DNA of 64,000 nucleotides from Ilyonectria destructans (lineage: Eukaryota; Ascomycota; Sordariomycetes; Hypocreales; Nectriaceae), in assembly GCA_020740775.1 (NCBI GenBank), contig JAHEWK010000007.1, positions 434,001-498,000 on the forward strand. The letters run 5' to 3'. A program made the translations under genes and the position numbers. The notes beneath the pieces were generated by a model, which saw only the letters and a list, made by a program, of their open reading frames with translations, was not told the origin of the DNA and made no database searches. Below are positions 22,067 to 33,737 of this stretch, in pieces. The first letter of the stretch is position 1. Each line of letters starts with the position of its first letter.

Positions 22067-22690
22067 CTAGGGAGTATTAACAAAGTAACTCTTGAATACC
22101 TCGTCCACAATCCGTCCACTCATCTCGCGGAGAATCTTACAAGTCATCGGAAAAATAAAGGGTATCATAAGACTGTTCGCCTCAAGGTGTGTCTCCCCGT
22201 GCAGCTCCCACTCTTCTCCCAAAGCGGTCATTGTGCCAGGGCTATCGTCCAAACTGGCCACCGTGCCAGGGCTACCGTCCAAACTGGTCATCGTGCCAGG
22301 GCTACCGTCCAAACTGGTGGAAACGATGGCCTCGCTCAGTGGACGAACGGTCCACTGGGTCCAGGTTATAATACCACCCGCGGCGTTAACACGACACAGG
22401 ATGCCATTAGGGACACACTGGAAGACGATGGGCCACTTTGTTTCTCGGCGAAGGCCAGGGGCAAGTTGAATAACCTCACGGACCTCAAAGGCGCGAACAG
22501 TGTTGTCCCAAGGCCCAAAGTAGGGATCGTTTTCAATAAGGCTGGGGTTAGACGGCGATTCATCAAAGCTGACCATGCCAGGGTTATGGCGTATGATAGG
22601 GGTAAAGGTCTGCAGAAAGGCCACGACGACCTCGGATGGTAAATTGCCGGGGATGGGGCTCGTAATTTCTGCGCGGTATCGTGACCGCAT
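22067..22690 (-). CDS. DUF7053-like fungal protein with internal 10-residue repeats
   Basis: Single exon, 207 aa, no signal peptide or membrane helix. The pattern of a conserved start (AEITSPIPGNLPSEVVVAFLQTF), a central strand-rich part with the phrase RRETKWPIVFQCVPNGILCRVNA, and an ending with KILREMSGRIVDEVFKSY matches a fungal family of unknown function (DUF7053, lipid-binding-like fold suspected). Between residues about 125 and 155 there are three tandem decapeptides of type SLDGSPGTMT, encoded by the 30-bp minisatellite at 22227-22316. These sit in a likely surface loop. No regulon palindrome is upstream, so it probably lies outside the cluster. Function unknown. Confidence 0.68.
   Translation of the reverse strand: MRSRYRAEITSPIPGNLPSEVVVAFLQTFTPIIRHNPGMVSFDESPSNPSLIENDPYFGPWDNTVRAFEVREVIQLAPGLRRETKWPIVFQCVPNGILCRVNAAGGIITWTQWTVRPLSEAIVSTSLDGSPGTMTSLDGSPGTVASLDDSPGTMTALGEEWELHGETHLEANSLMIPFIFPMTCKILREMSGRIVDEVFKSYFVNTP
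22227..22316. repeat. Coding minisatellite, three 30-bp units
   Basis: Units 22227-22256, 22257-22286 and 22287-22316 share the core GTGCCAGGGCTAYCGTCCAA. Units 2 and 3 differ at only three positions. The unit length is a multiple of three, so copy-number change preserves the DUF7053 frame and adds or removes ten residues. Confidence 0.93.
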
Positions 22691-23192
22691 TGCTAGGTTG
22701 ATGTATAACTGGGAGTGTCAATTGAAGATTCCACTTCCTGCAAGTACATGGCTTGCTTGCAAGCAGGACCGGCTGTATCTACCTCTTAGGGGTGGCGAGT
22801 TTCTAGCTTAGTGGATGCGCCTTGTTTGGCAATGAGGGATTAATCTGGTTGAGGTCTCTGGAGTCCCTTAGACAGAGCAGATGGCCTAACTCATAGTACA
22901 GACACAGGAGATGGCGAATCCAACCACTTGCTGCTGTGGTAGAAGCCAGGGCTGCAGGCGTGGCTTCATTTGCTATACGAAAGGTGCAGCTGGTCTCACG
23001 AGAGCGGAGTTGGGGATTGTGGCGGAGGTCGCATAATATGTCACGTGATACGATAATGCACGGCTTTGAACAAGGTTCAACAGGGGTATCGATCCCTTGA
23101 AACAAATTAAAATTAACTTGTGCGGCCACAACTGCATCTTTAGAAGTACCAATTCTGGTTCAATCAGTGACAACGGGAGATCTCTTAGGTAT
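22691..23192. other. Intergenic
   Basis: A 502-bp region upstream of the DUF7053 gene and downstream of the NmrA-like gene. Nothing recognised. Confidence 0.5.
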
Positions 23193-24160
23193 CTAGGCAA
23201 AGGACTTTACAATCCCCTTCAGCTCATTGTCTGTCATGCGGGTTATGCCTGCGAGATTATTATGAATCCCATCAATCTGACCTCCATATCCGGGTGTAAA
23301 CATGATCTTGAACACCATCGGGTCGACGACCGAAATATCAAATTGGCCTGCAAACATCTTTTGTTCGGCAATCTCAGCATTCTTGTCCATGTCCACGTAC
23401 TCGACCTGCCAGTCGCCAGGCAGCACTTCCCTAGCCGATGCGAGGATCTGGAGCTGGGTGGGTCGATAGGATTCTATCAGCATCACCTCGTTCTCCGTAT
23501 CTTCAGGGTGGCTGAGAGCACCCACGACTGCTTTCGCGTAGTCATTCATCTTAGTTATGGAAAATGGCATGTTTCCGTCGCTCTGGATGTTGAATTTGCG
23601 CTGGCTGATGGGCATAAGTTCCTCATACGTCAACACCCATTCGACGAAGCCTCCGCCATAGATGCTAGTGTAGGTGAGTTTGCCTTCCTTGGCAGCATCG
23701 ACCAATCTCTGCTCAATTTCCTGTTTCGTTTTCATGAAGGGCATCTTGCGGACCAGCGGGTTGCGGATGTCGACCCCATACTCGGAGGGAATGAACCGGT
23801 GTACACCGGCTTTGATTGCTGCTTCGATAGGCTTGAACTGCAGCTCTGCCAGATGTCCTGGTATCACGGCGACTATTGCATCTTGGCCCCTGAATGAATC
23901 GGTGAGACTTTCCACATCATCATAGTTGATGGGCGCAGACTTGACTCCCGCAGGAAGAGAAGGGTCACTGGCCCGGGAGAAGACTGTTACATCGAATAGG
24001 CCGGACGAAGCAAGGTTCTTGGTAATGTAGGTGCCCAGGCCTCCAGTTCCCTATACAAATATTAGTCCATGCCATCACGTACGTCGGTAATGGGCGTGAG
24101 GAAGAGTGTCAAGTGTAAATAACATACCCCCAGAACACCAACGGTCTTGATTTTGACCAT
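23193..24160 (-). CDS. NmrA/isoflavone-reductase-like NAD(P)-binding oxidoreductase
   Basis: Two exons (24128-24160, 23193-24050) sum to 891 nt, 296 aa. The 33-nt first exon encodes MVKIKTVGVLG, and the intron interrupts the dinucleotide-binding loop; splicing produces GVLGGTGGLGTYI, matching GxxGxxG of atypical SDRs. Further family features are VFSRASD after beta-2, the IPSEYGVD segment of PCBER/isoflavone reductase-like proteins, and a Lys in MPFMKTKQEIEQRL at the catalytic-lysine position. It could be a reductase of an aromatic substrate or a redox-sensing regulator like NmrA; sequence alone does not decide. No regulon palindrome; a TCGG and CCGA pair at 24286 has N10 spacing. Confidence 0.86.
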
Positions 24161-25457
24161 GTTTTATTTCGCTTGGGTAGTTGAAATGGACCAAATGCAC
24201 GATATGGTATGCTTGATTTTCTTGAGATTCATTGCCATGATGTATGTCACTTGTAATATACCGCTTGACCCTCCACTCGCGATCTCGGCCGACAGAGGCC
24301 GAGATACCAGGTAATACTAGAATAGCATTTATCTACACCTATCGGACACCCAGGGTTCTTCCCCCGAATCGAAACCGCATCCGACATTGGGACCCTAAGA
24401 TTTATGGGCTACAGTCTAGATAGAGTTCAGTCATACGGAAGGTGAGGGCAATATCTATTTAGGAAAGCCTTGCAACAATAGTGTAAAAGAGCCAGCCAGA
24501 CGTGGGATAATCCCCCCAGCAGTCACAATACAGCTGGGCAGAGCTCCTAGACTACTACTAATACCCCTCAGGAGGTGATGTTACATCTATATCCTCTGGG
24601 GGGTCTGTGACGCTATTCTTAATATCCTTGGCAACCTTGGGGAATCGCACAGTTTCAGAACAACTAGAACTTAGGGAGGGGAGGCCCTTTGACTACCTAC
24701 CGCAGCTACAGTGAATAACTACATCACGATTGCTGATTTTAGCACACAACTTCCCCAGCGGAGTCTGGAATGCGCCGGGATACGAGATACCATCCTTTCT
24801 GTTACACCGTCATTGGCTCGGACTTCCTCGGCCGCGAACACCGCGCTCGGCTTCTAGACCCCGCCCAATGGTTTCGTTGCCCCTTTCTACCGCCTACCGG
24901 ATAAAGCTAGGCTTCTGTCCTGGAATTATCATTAGAAGTGGTGACGTACGTACATGATGAGCGAGTACCAAAGACAAGCCAGTGCTACACCTCCAAATTC
25001 CATACCAATCGCCGTTTTCAACCCCCTGCAAAAACCATCAACTTCTAATCAAACTTCTTAATATATTTAGTGTTTAATTCGTCCTGGTTTCTATTAAATA
25101 GATCGATCTTGTAGTTTCGAATCCAAGAGTCAAAATCCCACAACAGAATGTCTAGGAATCCCTATTAACGAAGACTCGGTTCTCAAATCGGGCAAGGAGT
25201 ACATGGTAAAAAGCATAAGTAAAGCTAAAAAGATAAATAAATGAAAGCAAATACCGTCTAATCCATCAAGTAGTATCTACACAATCACATGCCGTACATG
25301 CGAGATAAAATATAATACAGTCTGAGAAGAATTGTAGACGTGTTCCTCATGCGTTTGCTTAGACCTCTATTTACCATCCACAATGTAGAGACGGGTGCAG
25401 AAAATGTCAATTGAATCAGCTGGTTAACGTAGCTGCTAATCTTTTTTCACTAGAACC
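24161..25457. other. Intergenic, 1.3 kb
   Basis: Upstream of the NmrA-like gene and downstream of the glycosidase gene. No coding family or repeat recognised. Confidence 0.5.
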
Positions 25458-26523
25458 TCAAGCATTTCGACCGCTTGGCTCTGGCCACTCAAATGAAAAT
25501 CCCTCGGCAATCCCAAAGTTGGGTGACCCATCCTCATTAGCCGTTAGAGGCTGTACCATGGCATACCGTGAATCATCGCATGCTCCCGCCGAATTGGAAG
25601 TGGCATGGAACGTGATCCAAGTTTCACTTCCATCAGGGCTGGTGAAAAAGCTGTTGTGACCGGTACCGAAATTGCCGTTTGCGCTCGACAAATGACACCC
25701 GTCCGATTTGGTCCACGCGCCAGAAAGCGCCGGATCAGTCGTGCTGTCCCACTCCAAGAGGGCAATGCAGTAGTCAGGCGTCCAGCAGTAGTTGGCAGAG
25801 TATGCAATGTACGTTTTGTTTCCAAAGTAGAGACCAACTTGGCCTTCATGAACGGGGACGCCGCTCTGTTCCCAGGACTGATCAGGCTGAGATATGATGC
25901 TCAGATCACCCGTAGAGACATAATCGTCGCCCAGCTTGCGGATACAAGTCGACTGGTTGGGCACACCGGTCATGCAAGAGTAAACAAAGTAGTTCCCCCA
26001 TCCGTTGAACCTCAGGACGGAGCCATCGATCCCCCAGTCGGGGGCCATTTGGCCGGCATAAGCCCAATCATCATCCCAAGGAGAGGCACCGCCTAAAAAT
26101 GGAAATTGTCAGCCCCTTTGAACGGAGTCGTCAATCAGTTATCGGGTATGTAATTCTACCTTTGATCACATGGGACCTCTGGTTGTCCAAGTTGGTGGCA
26201 CCGGTGTTGCCTGCGGTATAGTACAGATACCAATTTCCATCAAAGAAGTGAAGTTCAGGAGCCCAGACATTGCAGCACCGAGACGCGTTCGTGTCGGAAT
26301 AAATGATCTTCGACTCGGCTGTCTTCAGCCCCTCGATGGTCTCTGCACGAGCAAGTTGCAGGTTGTCCCACTCTGTCGAGATGAGATAGTACCAGCCACC
26401 GGAGTAGGTCACCTGGGGATCGCTTCCGCCGGGGCTCCGGATCGGATTCGTAAAGGCGCTCGCGGAGCCAAAGAGGTTTCCAAGCACGAGGCCAGCTTTC
26501 AAGATTCGGAGGAGAGCCATCAT
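25458..26523 (-). CDS. Secreted glycoside hydrolase, family 43-like
   Basis: Two exons (26160-26523, 25458-26092; a 67-bp intron) sum to 999 nt, 332 aa. The N-terminus is a signal peptide (hydrophobic LLRILKAGLVLGNLFGSASA, cleavage likely before FTNPIR). The five-bladed beta-propeller features of GH43 follow: SDPQVTYSGGWYYL carrying the general-base Asp, CCNVWAPELHFFDGNWYLYY, DGSVLRFNGWGNYFVY with the second Asp, VPVHEGQVGLY as likely general-acid Glu, and GTGHNSFFTSPDGSETW. Likely arabinofuranosidase or xylosidase acting on plant hemicellulose outside the cell; subfamily and linkage are not decided. The intron junction rebuilds GGASPWDDDWAYAG. Confidence 0.87.
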
Positions 26524-28087
26524 TCCCCAGTAAAATGGTAGGAGGGGCGTTCAGGATGGTGCTCGCATTTCATAAATGAGCAGATCAAGCGTGATTTTAT
26601 ATATGGATATGCTCAGCTTTTAGCTCCTGGCCCTGTTCAAGATCCTGGACTCGAACGTCGGTGATAGATGACCCGGGACGCTTGTAAGGGTGCTCATAGC
26701 CTTAAAATACTAGCGACCCAGTGTCGTTTCTCGAAAGAGTAGCGGAGACGCTCTGACGTAGTATGAGCCTGACGATTTATGTGCTATTCCGATTCTATTG
26801 GAGCGCGTTTTCGGGATAGCTCTGGTTTCGTCATTGCCAAGACGGGGTGCAAGGAAGCCGCGCGATGTTGATTCGTGGGGATTTGTATGTTTTCTTCGTC
26901 TCAAACCTACCCCACAACAGACATTAATGGATCGGCGCATTATCAGGTGGTGCACAGTGATCCCCGCCCTCCGTCGAGGTGGTGACTTCAATAAGCATAG
27001 TTGATAAGCTTAATTGTTGTTTCTTGCAGCCAGCTGGTGCGATGTCCGGTAGAACTAAATCCTGACTGTTGGTAAAATGACCAGCTTCGCCCCCACCTCC
27101 CCGGATCATGACCCACGCCTGCGGGTCTAGGAGAAGCTCTAGAGGCTGGTACTTCAGACACTGCTAAAGCGTAGGACTGTCTAGGACAAACTTAAAGGCT
27201 GTGCGAGTCTTCTATCTAGACATCAGCGATTTCTCGCACGCAATTTCTTATTGTTGAACCAAGTAGGTGAAAGCTGCAGCTGTAACACCATTAATGTCCA
27301 CAACTTTTGCTTCACTGTTGGACGACTTGAACCATGTGTCGAGATTCAGAAACAGAGGCGATGTGGAAGTCACATTATTTATGGCCCAAGGACGCTCTGC
27401 GCACCTGCAATAAAGTGCACTGCCAACTCTAGGGTATTGACCTACCCCAATGGATGCTCAGAGAGTCTATCCAATACGAACAAAATAACAAATACCTGTT
27501 CACTACAATCGTCACCTAGTCTTACACAAGCTAGGGCTCGTCGTTGCTGAATATATACTCTACCACCCCAATACTCCAGGCCTAGTCAAAGGGAAATTTA
27601 CCGGTATCCAGCCTCAAGAAACACTGTTGAATTTAAGCTTCGCTGACCTACGAGGTGGATTAAAAGAAAAAAGACAGCTATAGGGTAGGTCTAGTGGAAA
27701 AGTGAAAAATAGCAAAGGAATTCGCATTTCCCACACATTCTCGCCTAAATCAGTTTGTCAGAAGTCGTCGCCAGGACCTCGTGACCTACTCGCTGTTTAA
27801 AAATGTCTACCAGCCGACCGGTGTGATTATTTGTTACTATCCGTTGGAGTCGGACATGGTAAACCACCGGTGTGTCCAGCCCGAAGTGATTGTGGAGAAT
27901 GCCACTTGCGCCTTTGTACAAACATAACGCGGAGTTCGAACATCGGTTACTGTTATGGCCTCTCGTGGGCTCGTCCTCAAGCCCAAGAATATCAGCGTTA
28001 TTATTTTTCATCGGGCTGTTGCCTATCTGGTCTTATTCCTATTCGCATCATCTGCATTAAGCAGCTTGTTATTATTAATGGATGGCA
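26524..28087. other. Intergenic, 1.56 kb
   Basis: Upstream of the GH43 gene and beyond the 3' end of the membrane protein gene. Several short frames, none with recognisable features. Confidence 0.5.
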
Positions 28088-29466
28088 TTAAACGCCTCTG
28101 GTTTGAACAATCGACTTTTTAACTGTGATGTTCCATCCTCCTTGTCCGCCCTGAGTCTCTTCCTTTCCGTCCGCAAGGTTTGACTGGCTGTTATTCCAAT
28201 CGTCTACACCCGCGACAGAGCCCGAACCTTCTGACCTACTATCTACCTTATACTTCTGGCCCTCGAGGTCAGAGTCGGCAGCATCGTCATGGTTGATAAC
28301 GGTTGTAACTCCAATGCGCTTTCCAGCATTATCATGAAGTTCAAACGCTGTGCCATTCTCACCATGGCTCCGGATGTATCCTGCTTTCGGGTGGCCACTG
28401 TCTGTTCGGTGCCATTGTCGAGCGGAGGTTCCGTTGCTTTGTGCTGTGGAACCACCGAAGAAGGTTCGGAGAAGGGGTCGGAGGGTTGCCAATCCTGACG
28501 CAGTGATGCCAAGGCCAGTTTCGACTGTCGACCAGATAGCAACGTCTGAAGTTGAGTAGAGGAAATCGTCGATGTCGGTTAAAGAGTAGAGGTAGGGGAA
28601 ACGAACGATCGTCGCACTCGAAGCACTGTTAATCGCATTAGCTTGTGTCGGAACCAACGAAATAGGTAGAGAGAAGACAAAAATAAAGCTGGGAAAGGAA
28701 GGGGATCAGTCATACATTGCGCCGGCAGCCAGAATCAGTACAACTGAGATTTTCATTCTCAAGTTCATCTGTAGCTTCCAAACGAGGAATATGGGAAGGA
28801 TGCTGAATGTCCAGTCGGTCCAGCAACTAATAGCGGAGTAACCATAGAAGGCATCCGAAACCACCTTTGCATCTAGGCAATTTCCCTCGGGGGGGTTGCT
28901 GGTGTATCGGAGCCAAAATAGTGATGTAGGTCGACACTGCAGTACGAATAGTAGGAAGAAAAACAGGCTGTAAACCTCAGTGACACCAACCACGACCCAG
29001 ATGGTGATTTTGTGGGCTCTGCGAACACAGATTCGCAATAAGAAGATGCCAATACTGGCTTTTATGGCCATATTAGTCAAGACGTAAAGAGGTTCACAAG
29101 TCCACCACATCTTTGCAATGTCAGTATCAACAACTTGATCAACCAACCTAGTCGGGGTACTCACCTGCATTGCCTTGGGAATTCTCTCCTCAGGGATGTT
29201 GACGATATGCTGTCCAGTGCCATAATGAACGCCTGTGATCTCATAGGCACAAAAGACAATAAAAAGAATCTGTCACATGTTAACGAGGCATAGGTAGATA
29301 AAAGGTTGAGACATACCTGGGCGGCCACAGCTAGCCAATCATCTGCAGCAAATGCTTTGATGACCCAGCCACGACAGTAAACTCGAAGGATTGTTGCAAT
29401 GGAGGAGACGATGAGAAATGTGTATGCAATTGCACTAATTTGCTGCCCGCGGTTCTCGACCGCCAT
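28088..29466 (-). CDS. SAT4/rhodopsin-like integral membrane protein
   Basis: Four exons (29317-29466, 29165-29269, 28716-29110, 28088-28625) sum to 1188 nt, 395 aa. It has the fungal seven-helix rhodopsin-like (SAT4 or PTH11-related) domain: helix 1 AIAYTFLIVSSIATILRVYCR, the DDWLA motif, GTGQHIVNIP, YVLTNMAIKASIGIFLLRI, NCLDA with its conserved Cys, and SDFTDW-type sequence SCWTDWTFSILPIFLVWKL. The last helix block is followed by the conserved DVAIWSTVETGLGITAS. The final 130 residues form a polar, Gly/Asp/Ser-rich cytosolic tail. No CFEM domain is present. Probable plasma membrane sensor; ligand unknown. Confidence 0.88.
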
Positions 29467-32010
29467 CTTGTCGAGTAGTGAGCAAAAGTGACCAACGTAC
29501 GATATTATGCAGGGTGATGTAAAAGAACGAAGCAGCAGCCAAGGGAAACAGAGTTTGGAGCGAGGTTAGTCGGGGATATTAAGGGAGCAAGGGGTAGACT
29601 GCCTGTCAGACTTGAAAAACTGCCGGCAGCGGCTCCGCGATTAAATGATCTTCAGTGGGAATCAGAGTAATGAATGGCTGTAGCCCCCCGTCTCGGTGTA
29701 TCCAGTCCGCTTGTGGCTAATTCCGATGTCTCTAGCGTGCGGACTCGAGTCAAGAGCCGTTCCCCTATTGGTTTCACATGAGCATGGCAGGTGGCGACCA
29801 TCTCAAGCAGTTTAGCGCTACGCTTTGATGATCTTCATCTTGGACACACTAACGGCGACTTTCTCAAAGCACACCGTCGTTCCTCCACATCGGACCCATC
29901 GGCTACCGACAGAAGAAATCCATGTGGAGATCTCAGGCACAATTATCCGCAGGGTTTGCAAACATGACACGCGTAGCGCCCGAGAGTTGGCCGCTTGCGA
30001 AATAGTTCAGGGTCATGCCGACAATTAGTACGGTGTACATTCCGCATTATCCGGCATGGGCTAGAATGTGCATCACCGGGCCATTGCTGAGGGCTTCAAA
30101 GTCGACAACGGCCAGAACGGATAATTACTGTTCCTAGACGCCGCCCATCTGGGTTTAAGCTATCCGGATAATCTGACCTTGTTAATCTCGGTTTCGGGTT
30201 CAGTGTTGATCAGTGATGAGCACGAGCTACCGTAGATCTGGGGAATGGAGAGACTAAAGTAAATAGCACGCCGGAGCCTCGATATCGCCGGATAACCCGC
30301 CGGATAACCCGCCGGAGGGAGATACGGCACGCGCGGCGAACGCTCAGGCACGAGACGACGAGGCTGATGGCGTGGCAAAGATGAGGCCGGCGCTGAAGAC
30401 GGAGAGAATCTGTGCATCGCGGTCCGCGCGACGGCTGAACGCCACACCACGTGGTGGCAACGCTGCGAGAAAGGCCTAGACTAACCGCGGAGCAGAAGGC
30501 CCTGATTTTATACACTAGAGTCTTAAGACTCGGAGTCGCCCCCTTCCACAGACGCATGGCCGAGAAAGCCGGGAACTCGGAGCAGAAAGCCTGAAATGCC
30601 ACAAGCCCGAGCCCTAATTATGACTCGCCTCGTTCCAGTACACAATCGCGAGCAGAACGATTATAGCCATGGATGCCCTGTAATCGGACCGAGGACGCTA
30701 AGAAAGGGGCTTTCGCCGTCAAGACGACCTCGGCTTAAAGCCCTGTACGTCAGAAGCACCTACCATCACCGCGGCGCAATTCTTCGCCTTGAGTCGTGCC
30801 AGTGCCAGGTACGTAAGATCGTCGGGGAACTGGGACGTCCCCTGTTACGTAACGATATCCACATTGGCGATCTGCTCCGAGGTCATGCAAAGAATTCATG
30901 AGGGTAGAGGGGTCAGTCAGGGTATGTGGAAATAACAGGCAATGAATGTTGAACTGGAGCCGGAGATTAATCGACAAAATTCCATCAGCCATCACCGGCT
31001 TCACAGATCATTAGCTTGGGCTGTATCTACAGCATCTAATGAATCCTACTACCGATCGGGTTAATTGCCACCGGCCCGCAGCCCTAATGCCGATCGTGAA
31101 GATCGCTGATTGTCACGCTGACATGCCAATAAGGTCGGCTAATATTACCCCTCAACCCCTGTGCAAAGATGAGCTGGTGGCAATTCCGAACGGCAACGTG
31201 ATGCTGCGCATTGCGAATGCGGTTTTGCACTCTCCCAAATATGGACTGTCAACTGTATGTTAGAATAGCTTGATGCGAACTGACGGTTGATTTGTAAGCA
31301 GAGCAATTAGACTGAAGATTTCAACAAGAGGTCATGCAGCATCAGAAGAAAACCATCTTGCAATTAATCTATCCTGATCATTGGGGTGCATAATCTATCC
31401 TCGCGAATGAGAAGTACCTCATCAAATGTGAAGATGGTAACATCTCTTCGAAGTTTAATGACGGCCGCTACTACGAGCGTAGTTTGTGTTTGCTCGACAA
31501 GGTCCATTGCTGCTAGGTGTTACTGGACAAAGTACGAGTAGCCCAATAATATTGGTTGAGTAACGGATCCGCTCTTATCTCTCCCGACCGTTGGTTGCAC
31601 AGACGATGAGATGAGCCTTATCCCTTTTCCGTGTCTCGGGTAGTCTAGCGTGTGCTAGCCTAGTGTTGAGTGACGGCCTCTTGTTGATCATTATTTCTGA
31701 GACCATATCTAAACCTTGCATGTGGGTGGGGAATCCAATCCACGTGCTACTATGTATCCTAAGAGAATGAATTGCAATCTTGTCTGATAGCCTTGTGATA
31801 ACAACACAAGAAACTATACAAGGTATGTTGACTGGGATGTTGGGAACCGCAACGAGAGCGAGGGGTCGCAGCAGGATCCGCTTTTGTTTTTAATCTACCC
31901 TGTGGGACATGGGACATAGCTCTCACTCTCGAATTACACCTCTGCGCGGTTTGTTAATGCCTAAATACTTTTTGATCTTTTAAGAAATCTGTGTTATCTT
32001 TTTGTATTGA
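29467..32010. other. Intergenic desert, 2.5 kb
   Basis: No gene family recognised. A 12-bp tandem repeat (CGCCGGATAACC, about 2.5 copies) lies at 30286-30316, inside weak open frames on the minus strand. Possibly holds decayed sequence, like the neighbouring peptidase pseudogene. Confidence 0.45.
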
Positions 32011-32039
32011 AGAAGCAACAAGTCCGCTGTGGCGCAGAG

Positions 32040-32995
32040 CTCCCGAACGTTGGACCGGGCCGAGCCTGGACGCCAGAAACACAAAAGATCATGTCTTCCG
32101 TTGCTGCCGTTTGTGATGGGCGACAGGTTTCTGTCCTTCGGATCCAACCACGGTTGCTTCTTCGGATCCTCGATATCTGGCTGGTCCCCTAAGAACCAGT
32201 ATGCTAGCAGGTAAGCGATATCGCTGGCGAACGCTTAGCCGTACGACATGCTCCCCCGCGGGTTTGGGTAGAAGACGAGGTAGCCGGCGGCTGCCATGGC
32301 CTGGATATCTCCATTATATGCGCTGCTCCACCAGGCATACGGACCTCCATGTGGAGTGGTAATCATCGGATAAGTATGAGTAGGATCGAAGCTTGGGGGC
32401 TTGTGTAGGTATCCATTGACAGTGTGTTCCGAGGGGCCTTGATATGAAATCTCCTCCGGTTTGGTGAAAATAAGCTCATCGCGAAGAAAAGTATTGACAC
32501 TAGTAAATTTCTTCGCTTTCTCTGGCGCACTGATGTCGTAAATCTCCGAAGGTATGACGAAGTCTGATGCGACTGCCAGAAGCCGTTTTGCTTTCCGAGC
32601 GTAGGCGGAACTGTCAACAACTCTCTGGCCAGTCCACCACGGCGTCACTGTGTGAGAGCGGACATTTATCCGTACAAGATTTGCGTTTCCATGCTATCAT
32701 GGTGGTGTCGCTCAAAAAAAGTTGCAGTTGAGCTGGCCCCTCCTGTGACAAGAGGAGGGCGATAGTCTCGTCAACGGAGACCTACTGGACGACTGATGTC
32801 TGCATCTTCCGAGAAAGGGCTCTGCTGTCACCTGCTTTACGTCCAGCAGCCACAGACTGTCCTGCCGTCGATCTCTAGCTTCATTGAGATCACTGCGGCT
32901 AAAGATAGCTTGACTGCTGTCGGTTGATACGACCAAGTCTTCAAGAGGAATGGCTCTGATAATATCGTCGGACCGCATAGGGCGGCGGTTCATAG
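32040..32995 (-). pseudogene. S9-family prolyl oligopeptidase-like peptidase, broken remnant
   Basis: Remnant of a dipeptidyl/acylaminoacyl-peptidase-like serine peptidase. The start of the beta-propeller is readable (residues MRSDDIIRAIPLEDLVV onward, ending near LWLLDVK), then a frame change around 32830-32850, then the end of the propeller and start of the catalytic domain (SEIYDISAP, TTPHGGPYAWW, YPNPRGSMSYG). Most propeller blades are missing. An in-frame TAA at about 32238 follows SYG, where relatives continue with Glu-Ala-Phe. After AFASDIAY the frame changes to unrelated protein-like sequence (LLAYWFLGDQPDIEDP). The catalytic Ser, Asp and His are absent. Nonfunctional as a peptidase. 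Confidence 0.82.
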
Positions 32996-33737
32996 CCGGA
33001 AGACGTATAGTTATTGAAGTTGTTATGGTCGCAGCTATTTAGAACACGCCAAGAGCATATGCCAAGGTACAATGCACCGGCATATGTTTTGAGGAGGGTT
33101 CAGGTGCAGGTCATGGACAAAGGAAGAGAGAGGCTTATTCAATAAACTCTTATAAATGGAATACGACATTCTCACCGCATATGGGTTCTTTTAGAGTTTC
33201 GGTAAACCCAGCGCCTGAGTCATTCAGTCAGTAAAACTGAGGCCAACCCAGCATAGCCCAGTTGCCAAGTAGAGACAGCAGTTATGTGAGTCACAATGGT
33301 GCACCTAAAGGATGTTTTGAAACCTGCGCTATCTACCATTATTAGACTCATTATTATGCGTATAACTGCCAATACCGTGCCACACCAGTCCGAAGGTACA
33401 GTTGAAGCGGAGGTGCTGAATGACTGCATTTTAGGAGACGAGTAGGAGCAAACCCAGGTTGTTTTATTGACCAAATTTGCATCCCTCACGGTGCCAATGT
33501 GCGGGGTAGGCAGACCGACTGCTCCTTACCTCCCTTGGCAAGGACGCAAATGTGGGAATAACAGGCGTATCATTTTATCCTGCTTTCATTTTTAGTTGGA
33601 CGGACTTGTCGTATCATTGTACGAGCTTGCACACTCTTGTATCCGAATTCATTGCAGTAATAGACAGAGTTGAGTATAATCTGATCCCGTGAAGAGTGAC
33701 TTCAGACATTTACCATCTAGCTAAGAGTTGGCATCGC
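32996..33737. other. Intergenic
   Basis: A 742-bp region between the peptidase remnant and the P450 3' end. Nothing recognised. Confidence 0.5.

Noticed and set aside
24286..24303. TCGG...CCGA pair upstream of the NmrA-like gene
   Set aside because: Spacing is N10, so it does not extend the regulon.
30286..30316. 12-bp tandem repeat as a CRISPR-like or satellite array
   Set aside because: Only about 2.5 short units without spacers; simple local duplication.
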